Assembly: GCF_041432775.1 (NCBI RefSeq)
Contig: NZ_JAPWAG010000004.1
Span: 62,001-126,000 of the forward strand
DNA: 64,000 nucleotides
Origin: Pauljensenia sp902373545
GTDB lineage: Bacteria; Actinomycetota; Actinomycetes; Actinomycetales; Actinomycetaceae
Direction of reading: 5' to 3'
Part shown: positions 23,671 through 32,427 of the stretch, in pieces
Layout of the letters: every line of letters starts with the position of its first letter
Position numbering within the stretch: position 1 is the stretch's first letter
Translations under genes and position numbers: made by a program
The notes under the pieces: model-generated
Told to the model about the DNA's origin: nothing
Database searches by the model: none
What the model saw: only the letters and a program-made list of their open reading frames with translations

Positions 23671-25944
23671 ATGACCACGGGCGCGCAGCAGGAGTCACGC
23701 ACGGACCTTCCGTTGCCTGAACAGGACTTCGTCGACGCCGCCTACGAGCGTCTCGACGCGCTTCGCGCCTCCTACCGGGATCGTCAGGGCCGCATTCATT
23801 CGACGCACGGTGTCGGAAACGCGCAGGCGTGGACGGAGCGCGAGGCCCTGTCTGCGCACCTGGGTGAGATGGCCGCGCGCCTGGAGGGCGTGGAGGAGCG
23901 CCTCGTGTTCGGTCGCCTCGACATGGTGGATTCGTCGACGCGCCACGTTGGTCGCCTGTCCCTGTCTCACGAGGACGGCACTCCCCTGCTCGTGGATTGG
24001 CGTGCCCCCGCCGCGCGTCCCTTCTATCAGGCGACGTCGGCTGAGCCGGAGGGCGTCGTGCGTCGCCGCCACATTTCGACTCGCGACCGGCGCGTGACGG
24101 GGCTGGAGGACGAGCTGCTCGACGCCTCGCACGCCCAGGGCCTGGAGCTGCAGGGCGAGGGCGCCCTCATGCATGCCCTGAGTGAGGCGCGCGACGGGCG
24201 CATGGGTGACATCGTGGCGACCATCCAGTCTGAGCAGGACCGCATCATCCGCGCCTCCGACAAGGGCCTCCTGGTCGTCCAGGGCGGCCCGGGCACGGGC
24301 AAGACCGCGGTCGCGCTGCACCGCATCGCCTACCTGCTGTATGCCCACCGCGAGCGCCTGGAGCGCTCGGGTGTTCTGCTCGTGGGGCCCTCGCGCTTGT
24401 TCTTGCGCTATATCGAGCAGGTGCTGCCCTCCCTGGGTGAGACGGGTGTTGTGTCGGTGACGATGGGCGATCTCGTGCCGGGCGTGCGTGCGCGTGCGTC
24501 CGAGGACGAGGCCGTGGCTCGGATCAAGGGGCTGCCGGCCTGGGCGGCGATCGTCAAGGAGGCGGTGCGAGCGCTCACGAAGCTTCCCAAGGGGGATCAG
24601 GAGCTGCGCGTGTGGAACCGTACCGTGACGCTCACCCGCGGCGACGTGGAGGCGGCCAGGCGGCGCGCCAAGCGCTCGGGGCGTCCCCACAACGTGGCGC
24701 GCGAGTCGTTTGCACGCGAACTGATGGACGTGTTGGCGCTTCGCCTGGCGCGCGAGGCTGGGGACGCCGACTCCGAGGGGCGCGTCGAGCCGGAGGTCAA
24801 GCGCTCCTGGCTCATTGAGATTCGAGACTCGGTGGATTGCCGCCGCGCGATCAACACGGCGTGGATGCCCACGAGCGCGCAGACGCTGCTACGCAGGCTC
24901 TATGCACGCCCGGAGGTGTTGGCGGCGGCCAACCGGCGCGCGAGGTCGCCGTTGCGCCCCGACGAGCTGGCCCTCCTGGTGCGGCCGCGCTCGGCGCCCT
25001 GGACGATCTCGGACGTTGCGATCCTGGACGAGTGCGAGGAGCTGCTCGGCCCCATGCCGACCTCGTCGGCTCCCTCGAAGGAGACGGACGGGGGCGAGCT
25101 CGAGCGCGCTCGTGCCGCCATCGAGGGGCAGAACCTGGGAGGCGGCATCGTCACCGCGCAGATGCTCGCCGAACACACCGCGGAGCAGGAGTCGTGGGCG
25201 CCCCTGGCCGAGCGTGCGGCCAAGGATCGCGCGTGGGCCTACGGCCACATCGTGGTCGACGAGGCCCAGGAACTCTCCCCCATGGCGTGGCGCGCCCTGC
25301 TGCGCCGCTGTCCCTCGCGGTCCTTCACGGTCGTCGGTGACCTGGATCAGCGCCGCGGCTCTCAGCGTCCCGCCTCGTGGGAGAAGGCGCTAGGGCCCGC
25401 GGCCCGCGCTTTTGCCGCCGAGTACGCCCTGACCGTCTCCTACCGCACCCCTGCGACCCTCACGACCCTTGCCGAGGGTGTGGTGGCGCGTGCGGGGGCA
25501 CCTGTCCTCTACCCGATGACCGCCGTGCGCGACGTCGAGGGATGCTACCGCGTCACTCACGTGGACGCGCCCGAGGCTGCCCCGGCCTCGTCCCGAGACA
25601 CCGACCCGTTGTGGGAGGCCGCGCACCAGGCCCGCCAGATCGCAGAGGAACGCCTGGACCGCGAGGCGGGCGCCTCACGCGGCCGCGTCGCCATCATCGT
25701 GGGCGCGCAGCGTGCCCGCGCGTGGGGCGCCGACGTCGACGGGGACAGCGCGCTGTCCGAGCGCGTCGCCCTGCTCTCAGCGAACGCAACGAAGGGCTTG
25801 GAGTTCGATTCGGTCGTCCTGGTCGAGCCCGGCGAAATCATGAGCGACGGCATCGGCGACCTGTTTGTCGCCCTGACTCGCGCCACCCACGACGTCCACG
25901 TCGTCCACGCCGCCGCGCTGCCCGCCGGCATGGAAGAGTGGTAG
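23671..25944 (+). CDS. helD: HelD-like UvrD/Rep superfamily 1 ATPase (RNA polymerase recycling factor)
   Basis: HelD proteins pry stalled or hibernating RNA polymerase off DNA using ATP. Actinobacterial class II forms can also protect against rifampicin. In this 757-residue protein the N-terminal coiled coil (about 15-80) is followed by the Walker A GGPGTGKT (205-212), Walker B VDEAQELSP (about 529), and the late helicase motifs GLEFDSVVLVEP and FVALTRATHDVHVVH near the C-terminus. The ATG follows GAGGAGGACCT. It stands alone between divergent PAC2 and co-directional serA. Confidence 0.9.
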   Translation: MTTGAQQESRTDLPLPEQDFVDAAYERLDALRASYRDRQGRIHSTHGVGNAQAWTEREALSAHLGEMAARLEGVEERLVFGRLDMVDSSTRHVGRLSLSHEDGTPLLVDWRAPAARPFYQATSAEPEGVVRRRHISTRDRRVTGLEDELLDASHAQGLELQGEGALMHALSEARDGRMGDIVATIQSEQDRIIRASDKGLLVVQGGPGTGKTAVALHRIAYLLYAHRERLERSGVLLVGPSRLFLRYIEQVLPSLGETGVVSVTMGDLVPGVRARASEDEAVARIKGLPAWAAIVKEAVRALTKLPKGDQELRVWNRTVTLTRGDVEAARRRAKRSGRPHNVARESFARELMDVLALRLAREAGDADSEGRVEPEVKRSWLIEIRDSVDCRRAINTAWMPTSAQTLLRRLYARPEVLAAANRRARSPLRPDELALLVRPRSAPWTISDVAILDECEELLGPMPTSSAPSKETDGGELERARAAIEGQNLGGGIVTAQMLAEHTAEQESWAPLAERAAKDRAWAYGHIVVDEAQELSPMAWRALLRRCPSRSFTVVGDLDQRRGSQRPASWEKALGPAARAFAAEYALTVSYRTPATLTTLAEGVVARAGAPVLYPMTAVRDVEGCYRVTHVDAPEAAPASSRDTDPLWEAAHQARQIAEERLDREAGASRGRVAIIVGAQRARAWGADVDGDSALSERVALLSANATKGLEFDSVVLVEPGEIMSDGIGDLFVALTRATHDVHVVHAAALPAGMEEW

Positions 25945-26004
25945 TCGGTGACCACACAGTGACGATGCCACGCTGGTTGTGCCCCCATCTGCCATGATGG
26001 AGTC

Positions 26005-27210
26005 ATGACACGAGCATTACTCTTGGAAAACCCGCACCCGATCGCCGACGAGATTTTCGCCAAGTTCAGCATTGAGGTCACCCGCGTGACGGGCGCCCTG
26101 TCTGAGGACGACCTGATCGATGCGCTCGAGGGTATCGACTACGTGGGTCTGCGTTCCAAGACCGAGGTCACCGAGCGCGTCCTGCGCGCCCGCCCGAACC
26201 TGAAGGCCATCGGCGCCTTCTGTATCGGCACTAACCAGATCGACCTGGCCACCGCCACCGAGATGGGCATCGCCGTGTTCAACGCCCCCTACTCCAACAC
26301 GCGTTCCGTCGTCGAGCTCGCGATCGGCGAGATTATCGACCTGTCGCGCCGCGTGACGGTGAAGAACTCGCGCCTGCACCGCGGCGTGTGGGACAAGAGC
26401 GCCGACGGCGCCCACGAGGTGCGCGGGCACACGCTGGGCATCATCGGCTACGGCAACATCGGCACCCAGCTGTCGGTGCTGGCCGAGGCCATGGGCCTCA
26501 ACGTCATCTTCTACGACGCCGCCGAGCGCCTGGCCCTGGGCAACGCCACGCAGATGCCCACCATGGAGGCCGTGCTACGCGAGGCCGACATCATCTCCGT
26601 GCACGTGGACGGCCAAGAGTCCAACACCAACCTCATCGGGCGAGGCGAGTTCGAGCTCATGAAGCCCGGCGCCCTGTTCATCAACCTCTCGCGCGGACAC
26701 GTCGTCGACGTGGATGCCCTGCACGCCGCACTGGTCTCGGGCCACCTGGGCGGCGCGGCCATCGACGTGTTCCCCGAGGAACCGCGCGCCAACGGCGACC
26801 CCTTCTCCTCGCCCCTGGCCACCCTCGACAACGTCATTCTCACCCCGCACATCGGCGGGTCCACGGAGGAGGCACAGTACGACATCGGCCGTTTTGTGGC
26901 CGCCAAGATCGGTGAGTACCAGGCCAGCGGCTCGACCGACATGAGCGTGAACCTGCCCAACCTGACCATGAACATCGGCAGGCGTTCGCGCTACCGCGTG
27001 CGCCTCATCCACCGCAACGTGCCCGGCGTCATGGCCCGCGTGAACTCGATCTTCGCGTCGTCGGAGGCCAACGTCGACGCCCAGATCCTGGCGACCATGG
27101 ACGAGGTCGGCTACGTGCTCACCGACATTTCGGCCGGCCTGGGTCGCGAGGCCCTGGAGGAGCTGAGCCACCTGCCCGAAACCGTCCGACTGATTGCGAC
27201 GCCCCTGTAG
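26005..27210 (+). CDS. serA: D-3-phosphoglycerate dehydrogenase with ACT domain
   Basis: SerA oxidises 3-phosphoglycerate to phosphohydroxypyruvate, the first step of serine synthesis. The 401-residue protein has the NAD motif GYGNIGTQ (about 149-156), the catalytic elements NLSRGHVVD, FPEEP and LTPHIGGSTEEAQ, and a C-terminal ACT domain (about 328-401; RLIHRNVPGVMARVNSIF). The domain set is the shorter E. coli-like type without the extra intervening domain of mycobacterial SerA. The ATG at 26005 is only two bases after GGAG, a close spacing. Confidence 0.92.
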   Translation: MTRALLLENPHPIADEIFAKFSIEVTRVTGALSEDDLIDALEGIDYVGLRSKTEVTERVLRARPNLKAIGAFCIGTNQIDLATATEMGIAVFNAPYSNTRSVVELAIGEIIDLSRRVTVKNSRLHRGVWDKSADGAHEVRGHTLGIIGYGNIGTQLSVLAEAMGLNVIFYDAAERLALGNATQMPTMEAVLREADIISVHVDGQESNTNLIGRGEFELMKPGALFINLSRGHVVDVDALHAALVSGHLGGAAIDVFPEEPRANGDPFSSPLATLDNVILTPHIGGSTEEAQYDIGRFVAAKIGEYQASGSTDMSVNLPNLTMNIGRRSRYRVRLIHRNVPGVMARVNSIFASSEANVDAQILATMDEVGYVLTDISAGLGREALEELSHLPETVRLIATPL

Positions 27211-27251
27211 AAACTGTCGCTTTCATCGCGCTTCCAGGTGGTCAAACGAGG

Positions 27252-27264
27252 CCGTAACTTACGG
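27252..27264. promoter_or_regulatory. Palindromic operator candidate before the acyl-CoA ligase gene
   Basis: CCGTAACTTACGG is a perfect 6-bp dyad with a 1-base centre, 34 bases upstream of the ATG and next to a possible -10 element (TATCGT). The size suits a TetR- or GntR-type regulator. None is encoded nearby. Confidence 0.4.
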
Positions 27265-27297
27265 TATCGTAGGGGCAGCACCACCAAAGGAGCATAG

Positions 27298-29253
27298 ATG
27301 GACCTCACGTCCTCGCTGCGGGCGCTCTATGCGCCCGGCGTCGCCTACGAAATCGCCACTCCCGACCAGCCGATCCCGGATATGGTCCTGGACGTCGCCG
27401 CCCGCTATCCCAAGCGTGCCGCCATCGACTTTTTCGCCCGCCAGCTCTCCTACGAGCAGCTGGTCGAGCAGATGCGTCGGTGCGCGGGGGCCTTGCACCA
27501 GGCGGGCGTGCGCGCGGGAGACCGCGTCGCTCTCGTCATGCCCAACTGCCCACAGCACGCGGTTGCAGTCCTGGGCACGATGCTGCTGGGCGCCGTCGTC
27601 GTCGAACACAACCCGCTTGCTCCCTCCGGCGAGCTCGAGGGCGAGTACGCGCGCCACGGCGCGCGCGTGACGATCGCCTGGTCCAAGACCCTGGAGAAGC
27701 TGACCTTCCTGGGCCGAGGCCACACCACCTTCTCGATGGACCTGACGACGGCCCTTCCCACGGCCTCGCGCCTGGCGCTCAAGCTGCCCCTCAAGGCCGC
27801 GCGCGACAAGCGCGACCAGCTCACTAGCCCGCGCCCCACCTGGGCTCGCTCGTGGACACGCGCCATGCGCACAGCCACCCCCTGGAACGGAACATGCCCC
27901 GCCTCCATGGACGACGTCGCCCTCCTCATCCACACGGGCGGCACGACGGGCGTTCCCAAGGCCGCGGCTCTCACGCACGCCAACCTGCGCGCCAACGTCG
28001 AGGAGTCCATCGCATGGGTGCCCGTCCTGCACGAGGGCGCCGAGGTCTTCTACTGCATCCTGCCCCTCTTCCACGCCTTCGGGTTCACGATCGGTTTCCT
28101 GGCGGGCCTGCGCCTGGGGGCGACCGTCGTCATGTTCCCGAAGTTCGACACCGCCCTGGTCCTGGCCGCCCAGCGCCGACTCCCCTGCACGTTCTTCCTG
28201 GGCGTGCCCCCCATGTACGAGCGCCTGCTGGCGGCAGCCGAGGGCACGGACGTGGACCTGTCCTCCATCCACTTCTCCCTGTCGGGCGCGATGCCCCTGT
28301 CGGCGCCTCTGGCCCAAAAATGGGAGGAGGCGACCGGCGGCCTCATGATCGAAGGCTACGGCATGACCGAGGCATCCCCGATCCTCCTCGGTTCCCCCCT
28401 GGCATCCTCGCGGGCGCGCGGGGCGCTGGGTATTCCCTTCCCCTCCACGCAGGTGCGCATCGTCGACCCCGAGGACCCCGCGCGCGACGTCGAGGACGGC
28501 GCGGTCGGCGAGCTCATCGCAACCGGCCCGCAGGTCTTCTCCGGGTACTGGAATCAGGACGAGGAGACCGCGGAGGTGTTCACCGCCGACGGCTGGCTGC
28601 GCACGGGCGACCTGGTCCAGGTGCGCGACGGCTTTATCTACATGGCTGACCGACGCAAGGAGATGATCAACTCCTCCGGCTTCAACGTCTATCCCTCTCA
28701 GGTCGAAGATGCGGTGCGCACGATGCCCGGCATCCTCGACGTGGCTGCCGTGGGAGTCCCCGCCGGCGAGAGCGGCGAGGATGTCGTCGCAGCCGTCGTT
28801 CTCGAGGCCGGCGCGTCGGTCACGCTCACGGACCTGCGCAACTGGGCGGAAAAGTCCTTAGCGCACTACGCCCTGCCCCGTCAGGTCGTCGTCATGAGCG
28901 AGCTGCCGCGCTCCCAGCTGGGCAAGGTCATGCGCAAGAAGGTGCGCGAGCAGATCGTGGGCGCGCGCGGGGCGACCTCCGAGGCCGTGGCTGGTGCCCG
29001 CGAGGCCGTGGCCGAGGCCGTGACCGGGGCACGCGAATCGGTGGCCGGGGCACGTGAAGCCATGTCGGAGCGAGTCGCTGAGGCGCGCGGCGCCGCGACC
29101 GAGGCGGTTGTCGGCGCCCGCGAAGCGATGTCCGAGGCCGTGGCCGGGGCGCGAGAATCCGTCTCTCAGGCGTCGAGCGAGGCCACCGCGGCCGTACGCA
29201 GACTGGCCACAGGCGCCGACCGAACGGACGAGCACGACAGGAAGGACAGCTAG
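27298..29253 (+). CDS. Long-chain fatty-acid--CoA ligase (FadD-like) with repetitive C-terminal tail
   Basis: An AMP-forming ligase that would activate fatty acids via an acyl-adenylate to acyl-CoA. The ATP/AMP signature HTGGTTGVPKAA (about 212-223), YGMTEASP (about 354-361) and TGDLVQVRDGFIYMADRRK of the hinge region are clear. The catalytic lysine near the end of the core is in QLGKVMRKK. From about residue 553 a tail of roughly 100 residues repeats 11-residue units of the form GAREAMSEAVA, rich in Ala, Glu and Arg, as in amphipathic lipid- or membrane-binding helices. Such a tail is not part of ordinary FadD. AAAGGAGCATAG precedes the ATG. Confidence 0.9.
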   Translation: MDLTSSLRALYAPGVAYEIATPDQPIPDMVLDVAARYPKRAAIDFFARQLSYEQLVEQMRRCAGALHQAGVRAGDRVALVMPNCPQHAVAVLGTMLLGAVVVEHNPLAPSGELEGEYARHGARVTIAWSKTLEKLTFLGRGHTTFSMDLTTALPTASRLALKLPLKAARDKRDQLTSPRPTWARSWTRAMRTATPWNGTCPASMDDVALLIHTGGTTGVPKAAALTHANLRANVEESIAWVPVLHEGAEVFYCILPLFHAFGFTIGFLAGLRLGATVVMFPKFDTALVLAAQRRLPCTFFLGVPPMYERLLAAAEGTDVDLSSIHFSLSGAMPLSAPLAQKWEEATGGLMIEGYGMTEASPILLGSPLASSRARGALGIPFPSTQVRIVDPEDPARDVEDGAVGELIATGPQVFSGYWNQDEETAEVFTADGWLRTGDLVQVRDGFIYMADRRKEMINSSGFNVYPSQVEDAVRTMPGILDVAAVGVPAGESGEDVVAAVVLEAGASVTLTDLRNWAEKSLAHYALPRQVVVMSELPRSQLGKVMRKKVREQIVGARGATSEAVAGAREAVAEAVTGARESVAGAREAMSERVAEARGAATEAVVGAREAMSEAVAGARESVSQASSEATAAVRRLATGADRTDEHDRKDS

Positions 29254-29278
29254 GAGCCACCCGCCGCCGACGGATCGA

Positions 29279-29314
29279 CGAGTCGCCCGCGCCACCAGGC
29301 GCGGGCGCTACTCG
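29279..29314. terminator. Bidirectional hairpin between the acyl-CoA ligase gene and nrdR
   Basis: CGAGT plus GCCCGCGCC (29285-29293) pairs with GGCGCGGGC (29298-29306) plus ACTCG. It lies between two convergent genes and overlaps the nrdR stop codon, so it probably ends both transcripts. Confidence 0.65.
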
Positions 29315-29880
29315 TCTCCGAGCAGCGACGCAGCGCCGGCACGCTTGCGACTCACCCGGGACTTACGCGGCTTCTTCGGAGCAACCGGGGCGGACACCTC
29401 CTCGGACGGCGCGTCGGCGGCCACCTCCGCGGCCTGGGAACGCTCGCGCAGCGCATGGATAGCATCCTCGAAGTCCTCAAGGGTATCGAATGCTCGATAG
29501 ACGGAGGCGAAACGCAGGTAGGCAATGACGTCGAGGTCGCGCAGAAAGGGCAGGATCGCCTTGCCGACCTCATTGGTGGACACGTTGGATACGCCGGTCG
29601 AACGCAGCTGCTCCTCCACCTGCTGGGCGAGGATCGCGAGCTGATCGTCCGAGACGGGCCTGCCCTGGCAGGCCTTTTTCACGCCGGAGACGACCTTGTT
29701 GCGGGAGAAGGATTCAACCACGCCCGAGCGTTTGACGACCTGGAACGACGACGTTTCCAGGGTCGTAAAACGCTTCTTGCAGTGCGTGCACTCGCGACGA
29801 CGCCGGATCGAGGCGCCGTCGTCCGCGATGCGCGTGTCGACGACGCGCGAGTCAGGGTTATGACAGAAAGGACAGTGCAC
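29308..29880 (-). CDS. nrdR: Transcriptional repressor NrdR of ribonucleotide reductase genes
   Basis: NrdR senses ATP/dATP and represses nrd operons. The start is GTG, giving MHCPFC. The zinc ribbon cysteines are C3, C6, C31 and C34 (ECTHC). The ATP-cone follows at about 46-136 with VVKRSGVVESFSRNKVV. A Lys/Arg-rich tail extends the protein to 190 residues, longer than the usual 150-160. No nrd genes or NrdR boxes lie in this window. Confidence 0.95.
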   Translation of the reverse strand: MHCPFCHNPDSRVVDTRIADDGASIRRRRECTHCKKRFTTLETSSFQVVKRSGVVESFSRNKVVSGVKKACQGRPVSDDQLAILAQQVEEQLRSTGVSNVSTNEVGKAILPFLRDLDVIAYLRFASVYRAFDTLEDFEDAIHALRERSQAAEVAADAPSEEVSAPVAPKKPRKSRVSRKRAGAASLLGDE

Positions 29881-29935
29881 CCCTCAACGGTACACGCTCC
29901 AAGCGCCCGCTGTCACAGGAGTCCCGCGAGCCACT

Positions 29936-30400
29936 TCACCGAACGGGAACGACGACGCGCTGACCGGGCCGCAGAGCTCCGCTGATGCCATTGAGACGTT
30001 CAATATCCGCGACGATTTCTTCGACCGGGCGTTCGCTCCTGACCGACTCGGCCATCGACCAAATCGAATCACCGCTGACGGCCGCCTTGATGACGGTCGG
30101 CCCATCGTAGGCGCTGGGCTGGATCGCAAGCCCCAGAGCGCCCGCGCCTACGGACAGCGCGAGCGTGGCGAGCGCGCCTGCGACCAGGGACCGACGCGAC
30201 GAGCGGGCGGGTCGACGCGGAGGAACGGGCGCGCGCAGGAACGCGGGATCGTCCGCCCGCTGGGCTTCGATACGTCGGCGCACGGACGGGGCCGACGAGA
30301 TGTCACGAACCGTGGCCACGCGCGCATCCTGCGCCGGACGCATCGGGGAGCGGCGCGCCGGGAAGGAAACGGCAGGCCCAGGGGTGTACGGAAGACTCAT
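29936..30400 (-). CDS. LysM-domain membrane protein, LexA-divergent (possible SOS division inhibitor)
   Basis: The 154-residue protein has a basic cytoplasmic region (1-68), one membrane helix (about 70-95) and a C-terminal LysM domain (about 98-153; SGDSIWSMAESV and LRPGQRVVVPVR). This layout and its divergence from lexA across SOS boxes match B. subtilis YneA and C. glutamicum DivS-like division suppressors by context, though sequence identity to those is not claimed. GGAGGTTGCC precedes the ATG at 30400. It is likely induced by DNA damage together with lexA. Confidence 0.82.
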   Translation of the reverse strand: MSLPYTPGPAVSFPARRSPMRPAQDARVATVRDISSAPSVRRRIEAQRADDPAFLRAPVPPRRPARSSRRSLVAGALATLALSVGAGALGLAIQPSAYDGPTVIKAAVSGDSIWSMAESVRSERPVEEIVADIERLNGISGALRPGQRVVVPVR

Positions 30401-30422
30401 GGCAACCTCCAAACATCAGTAT

Positions 30423-30436
30423 CGAACACATGTTCG
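30423..30436. promoter_or_regulatory. SOS box 1 (LexA operator)
   Basis: CGAACACATGTTCG fits the Gram-positive LexA consensus CGAAC-N4-GTTCG perfectly. It is 22 bases from the LysM gene start and directly next to box 2. Confidence 0.9.
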
Positions 30437-30437
30437 T

Positions 30438-30451
30438 CGAACACCTGTACG
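30438..30451. promoter_or_regulatory. SOS box 2
   Basis: CGAACACCTGTACG has one change from the consensus right arm. It follows box 1 with a single base between, so two LexA dimers could bind side by side. Confidence 0.75.
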
Positions 30452-30485
30452 ATAGCACGCGCCCATGCGAATGTCGAGACCCACT

Positions 30486-30499
30486 CGAACATATGTTTC
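30486..30499. promoter_or_regulatory. SOS box 3
   Basis: CGAACATATGTTTC matches the consensus except in the last two bases. It is nearest to lexA, about 88 bases before its ATG, consistent with autoregulation. Confidence 0.75.
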
Positions 30500-30586
30500 A
30501 TGTTGCGCGTTTTCGCCTTAAACTTGACGTATCCAGTGGACGCCCACCCATGCACATCTGCGTCCACGCGCACAACAGGAGGGTCC

Positions 30587-31267
30587 ATGACCGAGCGACC
30601 GATCAGCGATCGCCACCGCGCGATCTTGCGCGTTATCAACGACAAACTGGCCTCCAGCGGCTTTCCCCCCTCTGTGCGCGAGATCGCATCCTCGGTCGGC
30701 CTGGCCTCCCCGTCGACGGTCAAGCACCACCTGGATTCGCTCGAGTCGGAGGGCTACCTCGCGCGCGAACCCGGACTACCGCGCGCCCTCGACCTGACGG
30801 ACAAGGCGCGCCGAACGCTCGGAATCGCCCCCTCAGCCCCGGCCTCGTCTTCGGTTGTGCCCATTGAAATCCCCGTCTCGCACGTGGAGGAGGAAGGCAC
30901 CGCGATCCCCCTCGTGGGACGCATCGCGGCCGGATCGCCCATCACGGCCGAACAGCATGTCGAGGACGTCTTTCACCTACCCACCTCCATAACCGGCCGC
31001 GGCGACCTGTTCATGCTCGAGGTCTCCGGCCAGTCCATGATCGACGCCGGCATCTTTGACGGAGACTACGTCGTCATCCGCTCACAAAACGAGGCGCGCA
31101 ACGGCGAATTCGTGGCTGCCATGATCGACGGCGAAGCCACCGTGAAGGAGCTATCGATCACGGACGGTCACGTGTGGCTGCTGCCCCACAACAAGGACTA
31201 CTCCCCCATCCCCGGCGACGAGGCCACCATCCTCGGCAAGGTCGTCACCGTCATCCGCTCCCTCTAA
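30587..31267 (+). CDS. lexA: SOS repressor LexA
   Basis: LexA represses DNA-damage genes until RecA filaments trigger self-cleavage. The 226-residue protein has an N-terminal winged helix (about 1-65, PPSVREIASSVGLASPSTVKHHL), a short linker, the Ala-Gly cleavage site in GRIAAGSP, the catalytic serine in GQSMIDAG and the catalytic lysine in ATVKEL. I chose the ATG at 30587 because AGGAGGGTCC precedes it and the conserved domain begins there. The three SOS boxes upstream imply autoregulation shared with the LysM gene. Confidence 0.97.
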   Translation: MTERPISDRHRAILRVINDKLASSGFPPSVREIASSVGLASPSTVKHHLDSLESEGYLAREPGLPRALDLTDKARRTLGIAPSAPASSSVVPIEIPVSHVEEEGTAIPLVGRIAAGSPITAEQHVEDVFHLPTSITGRGDLFMLEVSGQSMIDAGIFDGDYVVIRSQNEARNGEFVAAMIDGEATVKELSITDGHVWLLPHNKDYSPIPGDEATILGKVVTVIRSL

Positions 31268-31281
31268 CAGCCCCACCAACG

Positions 31282-31322
31282 AACGGTGGCGCCGACCCCC
31301 GAAGGGATCGGCGCCACCGTTT
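31282..31322. terminator. Bidirectional terminator between lexA and ldh
   Basis: AACGGTGGCGCCGA (31282-31295) pairs perfectly with TCGGCGCCACCGTT (31309-31322). The stem sits 14 bases after lexA and 13 bases before the end of the convergent ldh gene. Confidence 0.8.
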
Positions 31323-31335
31323 GCTATAAGCCCGA

Positions 31336-32325
31336 TCAGAAGCCCAGGTCGCGGGCAACATTGCGCAGGCGCTCCGCCGAGGCGGTCAGGCCATCGCGCT
31401 CATTGAGGGTCAGCGGCGGGTTCAGGACGCGTCCGGCGCCGTCGCGGCCAACGATCGTCGGGGCGGCCATGACGACGTCCGAGATGCCTTCCCAGTCCTC
31501 CAGCAGCGTCGAGATGGTCAGGACGCGCTGCTCGTCGCGCAGCACCGCACCGGCGATGTTCGCGGCGGACAGGCCGATGGCGTAGTTGGTCGCGCCCTTG
31601 CCCTCGATGATCTTGTATGCGGACTGGACGACCTCCTGCGCAATGGAGTTGCGCAGAGCGGCGTCGAAGGTACCGCCGGACAGGGTCGGGCCCCACTGGG
31701 AGAGCGGAACGTTACCGATCTCGGCGCTGGACCACAGGGCGACCTCGGAGTCGCCGTGCTCGCCGGCCACGTAGGCATGGATGTTCTGCGTGGCAACGCC
31801 GGTCTCACGAGACACGAGGTAGCGCAGGCGCGAGGTGTCGAGCACCGTGCCCGAGCCGAAAACCTGGTTGCGCGGCAGACCGGTCAGCTTCAGAGCCACG
31901 TAGGTGACGACGTCGACCGGGTTGGTGACGAACATGAAGCGGGCGTCGGGGGCCACATTCTGCAGGTTCGGCACGATCTTCTTCATAAGGTTGACGGTCG
32001 AACCGGCCAGCTCCAAGCGCGACTGGCCGGGCTGCTGCTTGGCGCCAGCCGTCACGATAATCAGGTCGGAACCGCGAACGATTTCAACATCGTCGGAGCC
32101 TTCGATCGAGCCTGCGGGGGTGAACTGGATGCCATGGGCCATGTCGAGGGCTTCGGCCTCAACCTTGGGCTTGTTGATGTCCTGAAGAACGATCGAACGA
32201 GCGTCGCCACGCATCGCACACGCGTAAGCGACGGCCGTACCAACGGCACCGGCGCCGATGATGGCAATCTTCGAGGGACGTCCAGAGGACTTAGAGGGGT
32301 ACAGGGTCTGCGCTTTGTTTTCCAC
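31336..32325 (-). CDS. ldh: L-lactate dehydrogenase (NAD-dependent)
   Basis: Reduces pyruvate to L-lactate and regenerates NAD in fermentation. The 329-residue protein has the NAD motif IIGAGAVGTA (about 22-31), the acidic residue ending strand 2 (LQDIN), VTNPVDVVTY, the active-site arginine loop in QQPGQSRLEL and the catalytic histidine in GEHGDSE (about 188-194), which is typical of LDH rather than MDH. The start is GTG after AGGAGAGACAC. Transcribed alone with its own leader of about 100 bases. Confidence 0.95.
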   Translation of the reverse strand: MENKAQTLYPSKSSGRPSKIAIIGAGAVGTAVAYACAMRGDARSIVLQDINKPKVEAEALDMAHGIQFTPAGSIEGSDDVEIVRGSDLIIVTAGAKQQPGQSRLELAGSTVNLMKKIVPNLQNVAPDARFMFVTNPVDVVTYVALKLTGLPRNQVFGSGTVLDTSRLRYLVSRETGVATQNIHAYVAGEHGDSEVALWSSAEIGNVPLSQWGPTLSGGTFDAALRNSIAQEVVQSAYKIIEGKGATNYAIGLSAANIAGAVLRDEQRVLTISTLLEDWEGISDVVMAAPTIVGRDGAGRVLNPPLTLNERDGLTASAERLRNVARDLGF

Positions 32326-32400
32326 GTGTCTCTCCTAGATATGAGCAGGCGCTTCCATTGCTGCAGGTCATGGGTCGCCTAATGGTTAATTTACACGATC

Positions 32401-32415
32401 TTTCACGTGTTGAAA
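32401..32415. promoter_or_regulatory. Dyad upstream of ldh
   Basis: TTTCACGTGTTGAAA is an imperfect dyad 76-90 bases before the ldh start, beside an AT-rich stretch (TAAATTAACC on the minus strand) that could hold the promoter. It might bind a redox or sugar regulator, but does not clearly match the Rex consensus. Confidence 0.35.
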
Positions 32416-32427
32416 ACCACTCTTCAC

